The notes beneath the pieces are model-generated. The model did no database searches. It was not told the DNA's origin and saw only the letters and a list, made by a program, of their open reading frames with translations. Below, piece by piece: positions 1 to 9,183 of a stretch of 64,000 nt of DNA (the first letter of the stretch is position 1; the number at the start of each line of letters is the position of its first letter). The stretch covers positions 520,959 through 584,958 of the forward strand of contig NZ_JPOF01000006.1 in the NCBI RefSeq assembly GCF_000733755.1, in the 5' to 3' direction. Position numbers and translations under genes: made by a program. Source of the DNA: Lachnoclostridium phytofermentans (lineage in GTDB: Bacteria; Bacillota; Clostridia; Lachnospirales; Lachnospiraceae).

Positions 1-1158
1 AATGACCTGATATCCGGTTGGCTTTAATAAAATTGTTGCGACTGTGATTGGCCAGATACCAGTGCTAAAAATATCTTTTATGTTATTCGCATCTGCTCCG
101 CCAGAGAAGGACATCGGTAATTTGCCATCAAACTCTTTTGCTAGCTTTGCAGCTACATTGATCGTAAGAGGATATAATGCTTTTCCTGACATGTACATAT
201 CTTGACCAGGTAATTCACTGTTATTAATTTTTACATGGAAGGTATTTGATAATTTAACACCAAAAACCAAATCATTTTCTTTCGCTAACTCCTGCATCTT
301 TCTTATTAAGATTACAGCATCTTCAAATTGTAAATCACTATCGAATCCATGTGTATCAAAGGACATATAATCATATCCCATATCATCCATGGTCTTTCTG
401 ACAAACTCATAACCCAAAAGAGTTGGATTACACTTTAAATAAGTATTGATTTTTTTGTTGGTCAATAGATGTGTAATAATACCTTCAATTTCATCGCTTG
501 GACATCCATGCATAGTAGATAATGTAATGGAATTACAAATCTGTGGTGAAATGGATTTAATATAAGCTTCATCAACGTTTTTAAATTCTTCTACATGCTC
601 TAGTGCCCAGTTTTCGCATTCCTTCCAAGTTTCTGTGTTAGAAGCATCCTTTAACCCCTCGATAAAATCATCAATTTTTTTAGATTGAATACCCTCTAAG
701 TTATATCCTACCGACATATTAAAGATAAATTTATCAGGGTCACCAAAGCCATACTCTTTCGCAATTAATTTAATTGCATACCAGCCTTTGATATACTCTT
801 CTAATGCCTGTGGTACATAAAGTTCTGTAGACCATTCCACATTGTAACATTCATCATCTGCTCGAATACAAGGTTTCTCTACGTGAAGGTCATGTCCGTC
901 TACGATTTGAACGGTTTTCAATTCAAAGAAACGGCTTCCTCCTACATAAGCTGCAATTAAGTTTTGTGCAAGTTGTGTATGAGGACCTGCTGCTGGTCCA
1001 AATGGATTTTCTAAACTATGTTCAAATAAGCTTAGATCTTTCTTCCCATCATGTGTGTATAGATTGCTTACTCCATATACCGTATTATAGTTTTCTTTCT
1101 CAAACATCACCCTTTCCATTATTTTGTGAAAAGGTATTTGCACCATAATATCACTCAT
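1..1158 (-). CDS. ygfK: YgfK-family putative selenate reductase subunit (partial, C-terminus off window)
   Basis: Translating the minus strand from the ATG at 1158 gives 386 open codons running off the left edge. The start (MSDIIVQIPFHKIMERV) and the FGPAAGPHTQLAQNL segment, followed by STMHGCPSDEIEGI and a barrel-like LSGGADANN-type region, match the dihydroorotate-dehydrogenase-like N-terminal half of YgfK. That family is a large FAD/FeS protein of selenium-linked purine or aromatic amine catabolism. A GGAGGATTAAT ribosome site precedes the start. It lies downstream of ssnA in the same direction, the usual partner. The selenate reductase name is historical and the true reaction is uncertain. 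Only the N-terminal third or so is visible. Confidence 0.85.
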   Translation of the reverse strand, partial: MSDIMVQIPFHKIMERVMFEKENYNTVYGVSNLYTHDGKKDLSLFEHSLENPFGPAAGPHTQLAQNLIAAYVGGSRFFELKTVQIVDGHDLHVEKPCIRADDECYNVEWSTELYVPQALEEYIKGWYAIKLIAKEYGFGDPDKFIFNMSVGYNLEGIQSKKIDDFIEGLKDASNTETWKECENWALEHVEEFKNVDEAYIKSISPQICNSITLSTMHGCPSDEIEGIITHLLTNKKINTYLKCNPTLLGYEFVRKTMDDMGYDYMSFDTHGFDSDLQFEDAVILIRKMQELAKENDLVFGVKLSNTFHVKINNSELPGQDMYMSGKALYPLTINVAAKLAKEFDGKLPMSFSGGADANNIKDIFSTGIWPITVATILLKPTGYQVI

Positions 1159-1267
1159 ATTAATCCTCCATTCTGCTACAAACCTATAAATTAGCACGTA
1201 TAAGACCTTGCCTAATTCATTGTTATACCAAATCTGTTTGAAGATATGGTACAATCCTTCTAACTCC

Positions 1268-2605
1268 TTAACGGTTTGCATTAATCCTTTGCCATAAATC
1301 AGCTGCTTGCCTTCTGCTTTCTTCCATTACTTCTTCTTTGTTTATGTGAAGTAATTTACGGTCTCTCATTAGAACCTCTCCATTACAGATGGTAGTTGTT
1401 ACGTTAGAACCATTCATGCCAAATAAAATATGAGAGTTTACATTATTTTCATCCATTGGTGTAAGTGGATCATAGTCAACAAATATAATGTCTGCCGCAT
1501 ATCCAACTTTTATTTTTCCTAATGGCACCTGGAAGAAACGATTTGCAATCTGGGCATTGTGCTCAAATAACATTGTTGGAATTTCCCCCCAAGCGCAACT
1601 TGGATCTTTATGCATATGCTTTTGTAAAATATTTGCTACTTTATAACTTTCTAGCATGTCATTGGTGTATCCATCCGTACCCAAACCAATTAGAATACCT
1701 TTATGAAATATCTTTAAGACATCGGGGGCACCAACTGCATTTCCCATATTACTTTCTGGATTATGAACGACCATGGTATCCGTGGCTTTTAATAAATCCA
1801 TTTCTTTATCATCAATATAAATACAATGTCCTGCTACAGTCTTAGGACCAAGAATTCCCATTCCATGTAGACGTTCCACAGTACGAACACCATATTTTGA
1901 TAGACTGTCCTCTAAATCAGCCATACCTTCTGCGATATGGACATGATATCCTGCACCTTCTGGATTTTGCTCCACCACATATCGAAGAGTATCATCACTG
2001 AGGGTAAAACTTGCATGAAGTCCCATCGTCCCTTTTATCATGTCAGTCGTGTCGTTATTTGCATAGTGAATGAAGTCTACATTTTCTTTGACCGCTTTCT
2101 TCATCTCTACTTCCCCGTTACGATCACTTACTTCATAACATAAGCAGGTACGAAGCTTATATTCTTTTGCCACTTTTGCCAGTTCTATTAAACTCTTTTC
2201 CGTATTCTTATAACTTGCATGATGGTCAAATACGGTAGTTACGCCGTTTTCTATACAGTTTAAATAAGTTACTTTTGCACTAACTTTATCATTTTCCAAG
2301 GTCAAGTGATTATCTAAATTCCACCATAATCCTTCTAATATATCTAAAAAATTCTTAGGATTATGATTTTTTATACTTAATCCTCTTGCCAAAGAGGAAT
2401 ATATATGATTATGAACATTAATGAATGCAGGCATAATAACCTGATTGTTTGCATCAATAATTTCTGCATTCGGATATTTGCTTTTTAAGTCTGTAAAATT
2501 ACCTACTTCTTTGATTAAGTTGTCTTCAACTATAATTCCGCCAAGTTCTATATATGGATTCTTGGCATCTCTGGTAAATAATTTACCATTTCCTATTAAA
2601 TACAT
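1268..2605 (-). CDS. ssnA: SsnA-type amidohydrolase
   Basis: Metal-dependent amidohydrolase of about 445 residues, the usual SsnA length. The metal ligands are readable: HNH in 'NVHNHIYSS' near residue 66, 'HVHIAEG' near 222, 'GHCIYID' near 259, and the aspartate of 'GLGTDG' near 310. SsnA is found with YgfK and selenium-dependent molybdenum hydroxylases and probably deaminates or hydrolyses a nitrogen heterocycle; the exact substrate is unknown. Two adjacent ATG codons are possible. The second (2605) is five bases from GAGG while the first (2608) is only two, so the second is preferred. It is co-directional with ygfK (109 bp gap), and the 248 bp upstream leader is folded. Confidence 0.85.
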   Translation of the reverse strand: MYLIGNGKLFTRDAKNPYIELGGIIVEDNLIKEVGNFTDLKSKYPNAEIIDANNQVIMPAFINVHNHIYSSLARGLSIKNHNPKNFLDILEGLWWNLDNHLTLENDKVSAKVTYLNCIENGVTTVFDHHASYKNTEKSLIELAKVAKEYKLRTCLCYEVSDRNGEVEMKKAVKENVDFIHYANNDTTDMIKGTMGLHASFTLSDDTLRYVVEQNPEGAGYHVHIAEGMADLEDSLSKYGVRTVERLHGMGILGPKTVAGHCIYIDDKEMDLLKATDTMVVHNPESNMGNAVGAPDVLKIFHKGILIGLGTDGYTNDMLESYKVANILQKHMHKDPSCAWGEIPTMLFEHNAQIANRFFQVPLGKIKVGYAADIIFVDYDPLTPMDENNVNSHILFGMNGSNVTTTICNGEVLMRDRKLLHINKEEVMEESRRQAADLWQRINANR

Positions 2606-2779
2606 CATAACCTCAATTCTGGCGTTTTTGCCCTAATAATTCAGATGGTATCTTTGTGCTCCGACACAAATTGCTAGGTGAATTGTTTTCCTTCATTATA
2701 AGAATTGCTACGCTCATAGAACCTATTTTCTTTTCTTATGTAAAATATAGCAGCTTCCATTATGTTTCACGATTTAACC

Positions 2780-2845
2780 GCTACCCTCTATTAGGTAGCC
2801 TCCTACTTACTAACGATATTCCTATCATATTCTTAGTAAGTAGGA
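2780..2845 (-). other. Two tandem hairpins in the ssnA leader / ridA 3' region
   Basis: A perfect 13 bp inverted repeat (TCCTACTTACTAA at 2801-2813 with TTAGTAAGTAGGA at 2833-2845) abuts a 6 bp one (GCTACC at 2780-2785 with GGTAGC at 2794-2799). Neither is followed by a T run on the minus strand, so these are not classical terminators. They lie between the ridA stop and the ssnA start and may be a processing or regulatory leader. A further weak stem (TTTGTG/CACAAA) lies nearer ssnA. I recognise no known riboswitch consensus. Confidence 0.5.
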
Positions 2846-2856
2846 AACGAATTATA

Positions 2857-3231
2857 TTACTTTGTTACTGCAATAACTTCTACTTCTACTAAAACACCCT
2901 TTGGAAGTTCCTTAACAGCTACACAAGAACGCGCTGGCTTACCAGTAAAATATTCACCATAAACTTCATTAAATGCTGCAAAATCTCCCATGTCAGCTAA
3001 AAAGCAAGTTGTTTTAAAAACATTTTCAAATGTTGTATTTGCTGCTTCTAAAACAGCCTTTAAGTTTTTCATAACTTGAAGAGTCTGTTCTTTAATACCA
3101 CCCTCTACTACAGTACCAGTCGCTGGGTCTAGTGGTATTTGGCCTGAAGAATAAAGCACGCCGTTCACTATTAAGGCTTGGCTATAAGGGCCGATTGCAG
3201 CTGGAGCTTTTGTTGTATTGATTTTTTGCAT
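2857..3231 (-). CDS. ridA: RidA family enamine/imine deaminase
   Basis: A 124-residue YjgF/YER057c/UK114 protein, full length for the family. Typical segments are '[12 protein letters not shown]' at the N-terminus, '[13 protein letters not shown]', and the C-terminal '[18 protein letters not shown]' carrying the arginine that binds the substrate carboxylate. RidA hydrolyses reactive 2-aminoacrylate and related imines in the cytosol, usually as a homotrimer. GAGGATGTAATT precedes the ATG. Its place just upstream of ssnA and ygfK suggests it clears imine intermediates formed during selenium-linked amino-compound breakdown, an inference from context. Confidence 0.9.
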   Translation of the reverse strand: MQKINTTKAPAAIGPYSQALIVNGVLYSSGQIPLDPATGTVVEGGIKEQTLQVMKNLKAVLEAANTTFENVFKTTCFLADMGDFAAFNEVYGEYFTGKPARSCVAVKELPKGVLVEVEVIAVTK

Positions 3232-3382
3232 AATTACATCCTCTTTTCTAAGTCTTTTTTCGTCATTTTATCTACAAGAAAATTATAGCACTAAAATTTA
3301 TTTCAGTCAATCGTATTTTTTTATTATTTTATTTCACTCTATTACGTTACATTAATTTAATAAAAGCATCGAAAACGCAAAA

Positions 3383-3413
3383 AAAGAAATGAATCACTTA
3401 GATCCATTTCTTT
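3383..3413 (-). terminator. Rho-independent terminator of the YheO-like regulator gene
   Basis: AAAGAAATG (3383-3391) pairs with CATTTCTTT (3405-3413), and on the minus strand the stem runs straight into a TTTT tract. It lies 43 bp past the stop of the regulator gene and upstream of ridA, so ridA-ssnA-ygfK probably has its own promoter. Confidence 0.75.
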
Positions 3414-3455
3414 GTAAATAGACGAGATCATCTTAATTTATCTCTTAGTTACTAT

Positions 3456-4127
3456 CTATTTCATATGTTCCTTCATTCCTCTTAAATGCATATAAACCGT
3501 ATTCTTACTAACACCCATAACTTTTGCAACTTTAACTACTGCATCCTTCATTCTGAATATGCCTTGGTTATATAAGAGGTTAACGATTTCTTTATTCTTA
3601 CAATTAGCCGATATGCTATCATCAGACATTACCTGTTGAGATACTTCGGTATAAGCTTGCTCGATCAGTGCATCTACATCCACTGCAAAGTTTTCATTTA
3701 TCATAGCACTGGTAGACTTATCAAGCATTTTAAACACTGGAAATGTTTCAGAAAAAGGAGTATCTACATGATAATTAATACAGATTAATCCGATAATACG
3801 ATGATGTTCACCATATACACTAATTGTAGTGGAATATAGAAGATTCCCTTTTTTATTTTTAGATTCGTACGAAATATAACCATCCAGATTTTCATCTTGA
3901 ATTTTATTTAGCATATTAAGTGCTAAGTCTGTAATAGGTGCCCCTAACTTTCTCCCTGTATGGTGTCCATTAATAATTTTGATGACAGAGTTTTCGTAAT
4001 CTTCCAGACTATGTAATACAAACTCAAACCCTGTACCTAAATAATCTGCCATCCCATCTAAAAAGCTTCGATAAGAATTTAATATAATTCGGTCTGTGGC
4101 AGTTAATTTAATTTTTCCACTTTGCAT
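3456..4127 (-). CDS. YheO/DauR-type PAS-like transcriptional regulator
   Basis: A two-domain regulator of about 223 residues. A YheO-like PAS domain fills most of the N-terminal part (segments 'LGTGFEFVLHSLEDYENSVIKI', read in parts, and 'TGRKLGAPITDLAL'). A C-terminal HTH_22 domain follows, with 'LYNQGIFRMKDAVVKVAKVM' and 'GVSKNTVYMHLR'. DauR-type proteins regulate amino acid catabolic operons in response to small ligands. The start was chosen at the internal ATG (4127) because TGGGGGAG lies just upstream; the in-frame ATG at 4154 has no ribosome site. Sitting between yqeC and ridA, it plausibly controls the ridA-ssnA-ygfK group. The ligand is unknown. Confidence 0.8.
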   Translation of the reverse strand: MQSGKIKLTATDRIILNSYRSFLDGMADYLGTGFEFVLHSLEDYENSVIKIINGHHTGRKLGAPITDLALNMLNKIQDENLDGYISYESKNKKGNLLYSTTISVYGEHHRIIGLICINYHVDTPFSETFPVFKMLDKSTSAMINENFAVDVDALIEQAYTEVSQQVMSDDSISANCKNKEIVNLLYNQGIFRMKDAVVKVAKVMGVSKNTVYMHLRGMKEHMK

Positions 4128-4276
4128 AGCTCCCCCATTTCTGCTCTGTCTCATACATATTCTACGTTAGTGATTGCTGAGCACAAATTCTACTGAGTAA
4201 TCTCCAATCTATATGAAAAATTTCACTAATTATTATATAAAATGCTACTCAAAAAAGCAATATGTCGCGCTTCGTT

Positions 4277-5038
4277 TTAGTCCATACCCATTGCATGAGA
4301 CCTAATAAAATTTAGCGCTACTACATCTTTCGCGTCTATATTAAACTCCTTTAATATGTTTATGGTTTCTAATGCAGCTTTCTTTGTTTCCACACTATCA
4401 CACTGGTTTAAGAGTATCTTAAAAGGAATATTGAGCTGATTACAATACCCTACTGTAATTAACTTCGCTACATCTAAAGGCTTAACTTTATGTGTTGGCC
4501 TACAACTTAAAATCTCCATTGCAAGCTTCCATCGGTGGCAGCATTCCATTATTGGCTGAGATAAACAGGTTAATCCTGCTAAAATTATTACAAGATCTGT
4601 ATCACTTGGTAATACCGGTTCATGCTTGTCAGGTACCTTTATCGGAAGGCGCTTAGACCCATCTGCTTCAACCAGCATATAATCCGTTACTGTCTTCATC
4701 CATTCATAAAATGAATCTGATACTTTTGTCATCTTTCCATCCCCACATGGATTTCCAACTACTGCGATACTTTTTTCGTTACGCATAGCGAACAGCATCT
4801 CTTTGTCTTCTTTGAGTACGCCATACTCAGTAGGCAAAAACATATGAGTTGTAGTAGTAATTATTACTCGTTTTCCAAGTGAAACCAATTCGTTTGCTAG
4901 ATGATGAATTGAGGTTGTTTTACCGCCTGCTCCCACAAAAGAAATAACCTTTCCCTGAGATTGATTTAAACCAATAGCGTTATATATGCTATCTTTATTG
5001 ATAAGCTCTTCGGAACCATTTGACATATAAAATTCCAC
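4277..5038 (-). CDS. yqeC: Selenium-dependent hydroxylase accessory protein YqeC
   Basis: Putative P-loop nucleotide-binding protein of about 253 residues. The Walker A-like 'FVGAGGKTTSIHHLA' lies near residue 34, followed by 'VIITTTTHMF' and 'LVEADGSKRLPIKVP', all characteristic of YqeC. YqeC occurs only with YqeB, SelD and selenium-dependent molybdenum hydroxylases and is thought to help assemble the selenium-containing molybdenum cofactor; its exact reaction is not settled. The GTG at 5038 was chosen because GGGAGG lies six bases upstream; the ATG at 5083 has no such site. It is co-directional with the DUF3343, desulfurase and yqeB genes upstream. Confidence 0.85.
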   Translation of the reverse strand: MEFYMSNGSEELINKDSIYNAIGLNQSQGKVISFVGAGGKTTSIHHLANELVSLGKRVIITTTTHMFLPTEYGVLKEDKEMLFAMRNEKSIAVVGNPCGDGKMTKVSDSFYEWMKTVTDYMLVEADGSKRLPIKVPDKHEPVLPSDTDLVIILAGLTCLSQPIMECCHRWKLAMEILSCRPTHKVKPLDVAKLITVGYCNQLNIPFKILLNQCDSVETKKAALETINILKEFNIDAKDVVALNFIRSHAMGMD

Positions 5039-5152
5039 AAAATTCCTCCCTTCTACAATCATCCGCAAATCTTGACTCGGCATCCTATTGGCATAGTGAA
5101 GTGCTTGTTAATTCACTTATGAGAAAATCTTGAAGATTAAAACTACCAGCCA

Positions 5153-5389
5153 TTAGATTTCAATCTCATATATCTGATCATAACAGATCGCATTTTCTTT
5201 CATAAATTGTTCCAATTCTAGCCTCGCTTGTGGATTCGCGCTCCAGGCTAATCCACAGCCTGCTGTAATACACCTGGGAACTGGTATTAATCTGCCTCTT
5301 CGTCCATTTTCCTTACAAATTTTCTCCATTGCCATAGCACTTGTAGTATTCTGAAAGGTAATAACTGCTCTTAGTTCTTTTTTTCTCAT
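5153..5389 (-). CDS. DUF3343 small protein, putative selenium/sulfur carrier
   Basis: A 78-residue protein of the DUF3343 type. It begins MRKKELRAVITFQNTTSAM and contains 'PRCITAGCGLAW', with two cysteines close together near residues 44 and 48. Such proteins are commonly encoded beside NifS-like desulfurases, YedF and SelD, and are suggested to relay sulfur or selenium. The start at 5389 has AGGAGGCTAAGG upstream; an upstream in-frame start would overlap the desulfurase gene. The desulfurase stop lies 10 bp before this start, so the two are probably translated from one message. Confidence 0.75.
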   Translation of the reverse strand: MRKKELRAVITFQNTTSAMAMEKICKENGRRGRLIPVPRCITAGCGLAWSANPQARLELEQFMKENAICYDQIYEIEI

Positions 5390-5399
5390 CCTTAGCCTC

Positions 5400-6539
5400 C
5401 TATGACTCCATTGCAAGCTTTTTCACTGCATTCACTGCAACATCAACTTCTTCTTCGGTATTAAAATGAGAAAAACTAAAACGAACCGCCCCTTGTTCTT
5501 TCGTTCCAAGTGCCTCATGAAGTAAGGGAGCACAATGTCCTCCTGATCTTGTATAGATACCATATTCTTCTGCTAACTGATCACTCACATCTCCTGAATC
5601 ATAGTCTGCAATATTAAACGTGACAATTGGAGCCCGCTCATTTGTAGAAAAGTCACCATAAACTTTAATATTAGGAATCTCTTTTATTCCTTCATAAAAC
5701 TGCCACATTAAATTCTGCTCTTTCTTTCTTATCTCTTCCATCCCTTTCTCCAGAATATAGGAAACTCCAGCATATAGCCCAGCAATACCATGTCCATTTA
5801 AAGTACCAGCCTCTAAACTTTCTGGCATTTTGTCAGGATGAGTTTTTGAATAGGATAAGAAACCACTGCCACCAGTTTTTAACGGAGATATGACAAGCCC
5901 TTCTCGCACATAAATACCTCCTGTACCCTGTGGTCCAAGAAGTCCTTTATGTCCTGTAAAGCAAAGAACATCGATCTTTTGCTCCTTAACATCGATTGAG
6001 AATACTCCTGCAGTTTGTGCAGCATCAACGACAAATAATACATTAGCTTCCTTGCAAAGCTCTCCTATTCTTTGAATGTCAAGCAGGTTACCGGTCAAAT
6101 TAGAACTATGACCACAAATCACCATCTTAGTATTCTGCTTTATACTCTGTTTAATATCTTCGATTTTGATATTACCAGAGAAGTCGCTTTTTATAATAGA
6201 TAACTCTACCCCTTCTAATACTAATTCATATAAAGGCCGCAAAACACTATTATGCTCTAACTCTGTTGTAATCACATGATCACCTTTATGCAATAATCCT
6301 TTGATCGCAATATTAAGACTTTCTGTTGCATTTAGAGTAAAAGCTATTCGGCTTGCATCCTTTATATGAAATAATTTTGCAAGTATCTCTCTGGTAGCAT
6401 AAATAATCCTCGAAGCCTCTAAGGAAGCTGAGTGAGAGCCTCTTCCGCAATTCCCCATACTTTTGATAGCAGCATAAACCGCATCTGCTACTGAATCTGG
6501 TTTTTGTAAGCTGGTTGCAGCGTTATCAAAATATATCAT
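5400..6539 (-). CDS. NifS-like cysteine desulfurase (class V aminotransferase)
   Basis: PLP enzyme of 379 residues beginning MIYFDNAATS, the hallmark of this subfamily. It has 'ELEHNSVLRPL' for the cofactor histidine, the PLP lysine in 'FTGHKGLLGPQGTGG', and the active cysteine in 'RSGGHCAPLLHEALG' near the C-terminus. It removes sulfur or selenium from cysteine or selenocysteine, giving a persulfide or perselenide for SelD or molybdenum-cofactor modification. GAGGAG sits seven bases before the chosen ATG (6539); a start five codons earlier lacks a site. Its place between yqeB and DUF3343 supports a selenium-delivery role over general Fe-S assembly. Confidence 0.87.
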   Translation of the reverse strand: MIYFDNAATSLQKPDSVADAVYAAIKSMGNCGRGSHSASLEASRIIYATREILAKLFHIKDASRIAFTLNATESLNIAIKGLLHKGDHVITTELEHNSVLRPLYELVLEGVELSIIKSDFSGNIKIEDIKQSIKQNTKMVICGHSSNLTGNLLDIQRIGELCKEANVLFVVDAAQTAGVFSIDVKEQKIDVLCFTGHKGLLGPQGTGGIYVREGLVISPLKTGGSGFLSYSKTHPDKMPESLEAGTLNGHGIAGLYAGVSYILEKGMEEIRKKEQNLMWQFYEGIKEIPNIKVYGDFSTNERAPIVTFNIADYDSGDVSDQLAEEYGIYTRSGGHCAPLLHEALGTKEQGAVRFSFSHFNTEEEVDVAVNAVKKLAMES

Positions 6540-6575
6540 TGCATTTCTCCTCATATAATAAGTTTTGCAGCGTTC

Positions 6576-7382
6576 TTATGAAAGGTTCTTAACCCTACGT
6601 AAATACAGGATGGATTCTAAAACACTTCCAGCAATGCAACGGGCTTTGTCTGAAATGGTGAAACAATTTTTCTTCTCTTCGATTCTAGGGTCAATATCAG
6701 CTATTTTTAGTCCCTTAACTACTGGATATCCATCTTTTATCATACCCCTTAAGATACCATCAATACTAGCTTCTACCTTAGTTTCTCCAATGAAAGCAAT
6801 CGCTTGTCCCTTTGTTACAGTATCACTGATATGACTTATCGCATTAATCATCCCAGTTGCAGGACTATGAATCACTCTTTCTTTTCCATATCCACCTATG
6901 ATACCCGGAATTCCCGTATTCTTTGCTGCATCCCCTTCCCAAAGAATTCTACCTAAATCATGTCCCCTTTGGGTTTCTATTACGGCATCCACGTCAACAC
7001 CTGCTTTAAATCCCGGTCCTAAAGCAACTGTTATTGGTGCCATCTCTTTCTTAGTACCTAAATTTTTCTTAGCCAAGATTCCATCCACCAACGCCATTGG
7101 TTTTATATATTGTAAAATATCGCAATTCTCATCTTGGATGATTGGAATCTTACCTTCTGATAAAATTTCATTAATTTGATTAAAATGTTCTGCTCTTTTA
7201 CAGATTACTCCCTCAACGATTGTTTCTTTCTCATACATCGCTTCTGAAAATGCAACTTTCCTACGAATCGTAGAAGGATTTTGGGTCTCTAATACCACAA
7301 CAGGAAATCCACTTCGATATAATTTATGAATGGTTCCTGTTGCAATATCACCGCCCCCTCGGACAATAATTATATTTTTCAT
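6576..7382 (-). CDS. yqeB: Selenium-dependent molybdenum hydroxylase system protein YqeB
   Basis: A 268-residue protein starting MKNIIIVRGGGDIATGTI, with 'VVLETQNPSTIRRKVAFSEA', 'ALGPGFKAGVDVDAVIETQRG' and 'GKERVIHSPATG', all typical of YqeB. The N-terminal GGGD segment resembles a nucleotide-binding Rossmann start. YqeB is found only in genomes with selenium-dependent molybdenum hydroxylases and is needed for their maturation, though the step is unresolved. It lies 34 bp downstream of yedF and 36 bp upstream of the desulfurase gene, so one transcript is likely. Confidence 0.88.
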   Translation of the reverse strand: MKNIIIVRGGGDIATGTIHKLYRSGFPVVVLETQNPSTIRRKVAFSEAMYEKETIVEGVICKRAEHFNQINEILSEGKIPIIQDENCDILQYIKPMALVDGILAKKNLGTKKEMAPITVALGPGFKAGVDVDAVIETQRGHDLGRILWEGDAAKNTGIPGIIGGYGKERVIHSPATGMINAISHISDTVTKGQAIAFIGETKVEASIDGILRGMIKDGYPVVKGLKIADIDPRIEEKKNCFTISDKARCIAGSVLESILYLRRVKNLS

Positions 7383-7416
7383 TCTCTTACTTCCTTCTGG
7401 TGCATCCTCACCTAAA

Positions 7417-8064
7417 CTAAGGCTTTATTATCTTTGACGCCTTCCTCATTATTTCCGCAATCGCATACATATTGGTAACGGAACCAACAGATAATTTATC
7501 CGATATTTCATAGAAGTTTAGACAGGTTCCACAGGTTAATATCTCAACTCCTTGAGATTCAAGAAGTTTTAAATCTTCCAAAGAGTCTGAACCTTCCACT
7601 GATAATTTTGCTCCGCCATTATATAAAAGAATCGTCTTTGGAAGCTTTTCTAATTCTGTAAGCGCATAGATAAATCCTTTCATTAAGGCTTTGCCAAGTT
7701 GCTCATTTCCTTCTCCCATATGATCCGAAGGCAATACAACAACCGTAGACTCCTCTCTGATATCCGGGCAACATTGATCTGTTTCAGATGCTAACTTAGC
7801 CTCTTGATTTGCGTTACTTTCTTTATCAACATCTTCAAGGGCTTTAGGCGCTAATTCTATTCTTACAATATAGTGATCCTGTGTAATTTTTTCTGAAAGA
7901 TACTTAAGCTTCATTTGTTTTGCCATTTTTGTAAGGTTTTGAACAGCAATCTCATTGTCAACAAATACTTCAACCATACCATCCGTAAGGTCTTTTAGTA
8001 CTTTTTTCGTTTCTATCACCGGAAGAGGACATTGCATTCCTCTGGCATCAATCGTTTTTTTCAT
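7417..8064 (-). CDS. yedF: Selenium metabolism protein YedF (TusA-like + DsrE-like)
   Basis: A 215-residue fusion. The N-terminal TusA-like domain has the catalytic 'RGMQCPLPVIETKK' near residue 10. A linker of roughly 35 residues leads to a DsrE-like C-terminal domain with 'MKGFIYALTELEKLP' and the cysteine of 'LTCGTCLNFYEI'. It is thought to relay sulfur or selenium. AAAGGG lies eight bases before the ATG at 8064; the upstream GTG has no spacing. It follows selD, separated by a hairpin with a T run that may reduce read-through. Confidence 0.87.
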   Translation of the reverse strand: MKKTIDARGMQCPLPVIETKKVLKDLTDGMVEVFVDNEIAVQNLTKMAKQMKLKYLSEKITQDHYIVRIELAPKALEDVDKESNANQEAKLASETDQCCPDIREESTVVVLPSDHMGEGNEQLGKALMKGFIYALTELEKLPKTILLYNGGAKLSVEGSDSLEDLKLLESQGVEILTCGTCLNFYEISDKLSVGSVTNMYAIAEIMRKASKIIKP

Positions 8065-8110
8065 GATGTTCACCCTTTCTGTAAGTGTTTTTCCTATCTT
8101 TCACTATATT

Positions 8111-8143
8111 AAAAACTTCAGATATCGTCAAATGATATCTGAA
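8111..8143 (-). terminator. Terminator/attenuator hairpin between selD and yedF
   Basis: A perfect 10 bp inverted repeat (TTCAGATATC 8117-8126, GATATCTGAA 8134-8143) is followed on the minus strand by TTTTT (8115-8111). It could end the selD transcript or act as a partial terminator setting the selD:yedF ratio. Confidence 0.75.
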
Positions 8144-8150
8144 ATAATGT

Positions 8151-9173
8151 TTACTTTATGATAATTTCTTTTTCTTGTAATTTCGTAATCTCTCCAATGA
8201 TTGCGCAAGGCATCTCTAAACTTTCAAGCTCTTTTAGTATCTTACTTGCATCCTCTGGATTAATGCTAAATAGAAGCCCACCTGAGGTCTGAGGATCAAA
8301 CAAAATCTCTTGAATAGCAAAATCATCCGTTTCAAAATCAATATAGTTTTCAACAAAATTACGGTTTCTTTGACCAGCTGCTGTTAGTAGAAATTCATTG
8401 GCATAGTCATATGCTTCTTTGATATATGGAACTGATTTACTTTGGAGAACAGCAGTATACTCATTTTGAAGCATTTCATGTAGATGCCCTAAGAGACCGA
8501 ATCCTGTTACATCGGTGCAGGCATGAATCTCGTATTTTCTAATAATTTCAGAGGCGTATTTATTTAAGGTGGTCATCGATTTTATTGCTTTTTCCATTGC
8601 CTCATTAGATGCTTCTCCTACTCTATTAGCAGTCGCTATAATCCCAACTCCAAGTGGCTTTGTAAGTATAAGTTTGTCCTTCGGTTTCACGCCTGAATTT
8701 TTAAATATTTTAGCAGGATTTATGGTGCCAGTAACCGACAGCCCATATTTAACATCTGCATCCGCTATCGAATGACCTCCTGCAAGGATTCCACCTGCCT
8801 CCATTACTTTTTCATTGCCACCAGTTAAAATCTTACCTAAAATATTCAAATCCATCTTTTCAGGAAAGCATACAATATTTAAAGCTGTTTTTACCTCTCC
8901 ACCCATGGCATAGATATCACTTAACGCATTTGCTGCTGCGATTTGACCAAACACATAAGGATCTTCTACCATAGGAGGGAAAAAATCTAACGTCTGAACA
9001 ATCGCTAAATCATCTGAAATCCGATATACAGCTGCATCATCGGATCCTTCAAACCCGACCAACAGATTCGGATCTTTTACCTTTGGTAGTTTATCAAGTA
9101 CATGCTTTAAAACTTCAGGACCTAATTTAGCGGTACAACCACCGCCTTTACAAAATACAATTTCTTTCCCCAT
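8151..9173 (-). CDS. selD: Selenide, water dikinase
   Basis: A 340-residue SelD, normal length. It makes selenophosphate from selenide and ATP. The catalytic motif is '[10 protein letters not shown]' with Cys13 aligned to the essential Cys17 of E. coli and Lys16 following; there is no in-frame TGA, so this is the cysteine form. Further signatures are '[10 protein letters not shown]', '[17 protein letters not shown]', 'LAGGHSIAD' and '[12 protein letters not shown]'. No selA or selB is in the window, and the neighbours (YedF, YqeB, YqeC) point to use of selenophosphate in the molybdenum hydroxylase cofactor. AGGAGCTAAAGA precedes the ATG. Confidence 0.95.
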   Translation of the reverse strand: MGKEIVFCKGGGCTAKLGPEVLKHVLDKLPKVKDPNLLVGFEGSDDAAVYRISDDLAIVQTLDFFPPMVEDPYVFGQIAAANALSDIYAMGGEVKTALNIVCFPEKMDLNILGKILTGGNEKVMEAGGILAGGHSIADADVKYGLSVTGTINPAKIFKNSGVKPKDKLILTKPLGVGIIATANRVGEASNEAMEKAIKSMTTLNKYASEIIRKYEIHACTDVTGFGLLGHLHEMLQNEYTAVLQSKSVPYIKEAYDYANEFLLTAAGQRNRNFVENYIDFETDDFAIQEILFDPQTSGGLLFSINPEDASKILKELESLEMPCAIIGEITKLQEKEIIIK

Positions 9174-9183
9174 TCTTTAGCTC

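Noticed and set aside
8151..9173. SelD as a selenoprotein
   Set aside because: The catalytic position is a TGC/TGT-type Cys codon in the reading frame and there is no in-frame TGA.
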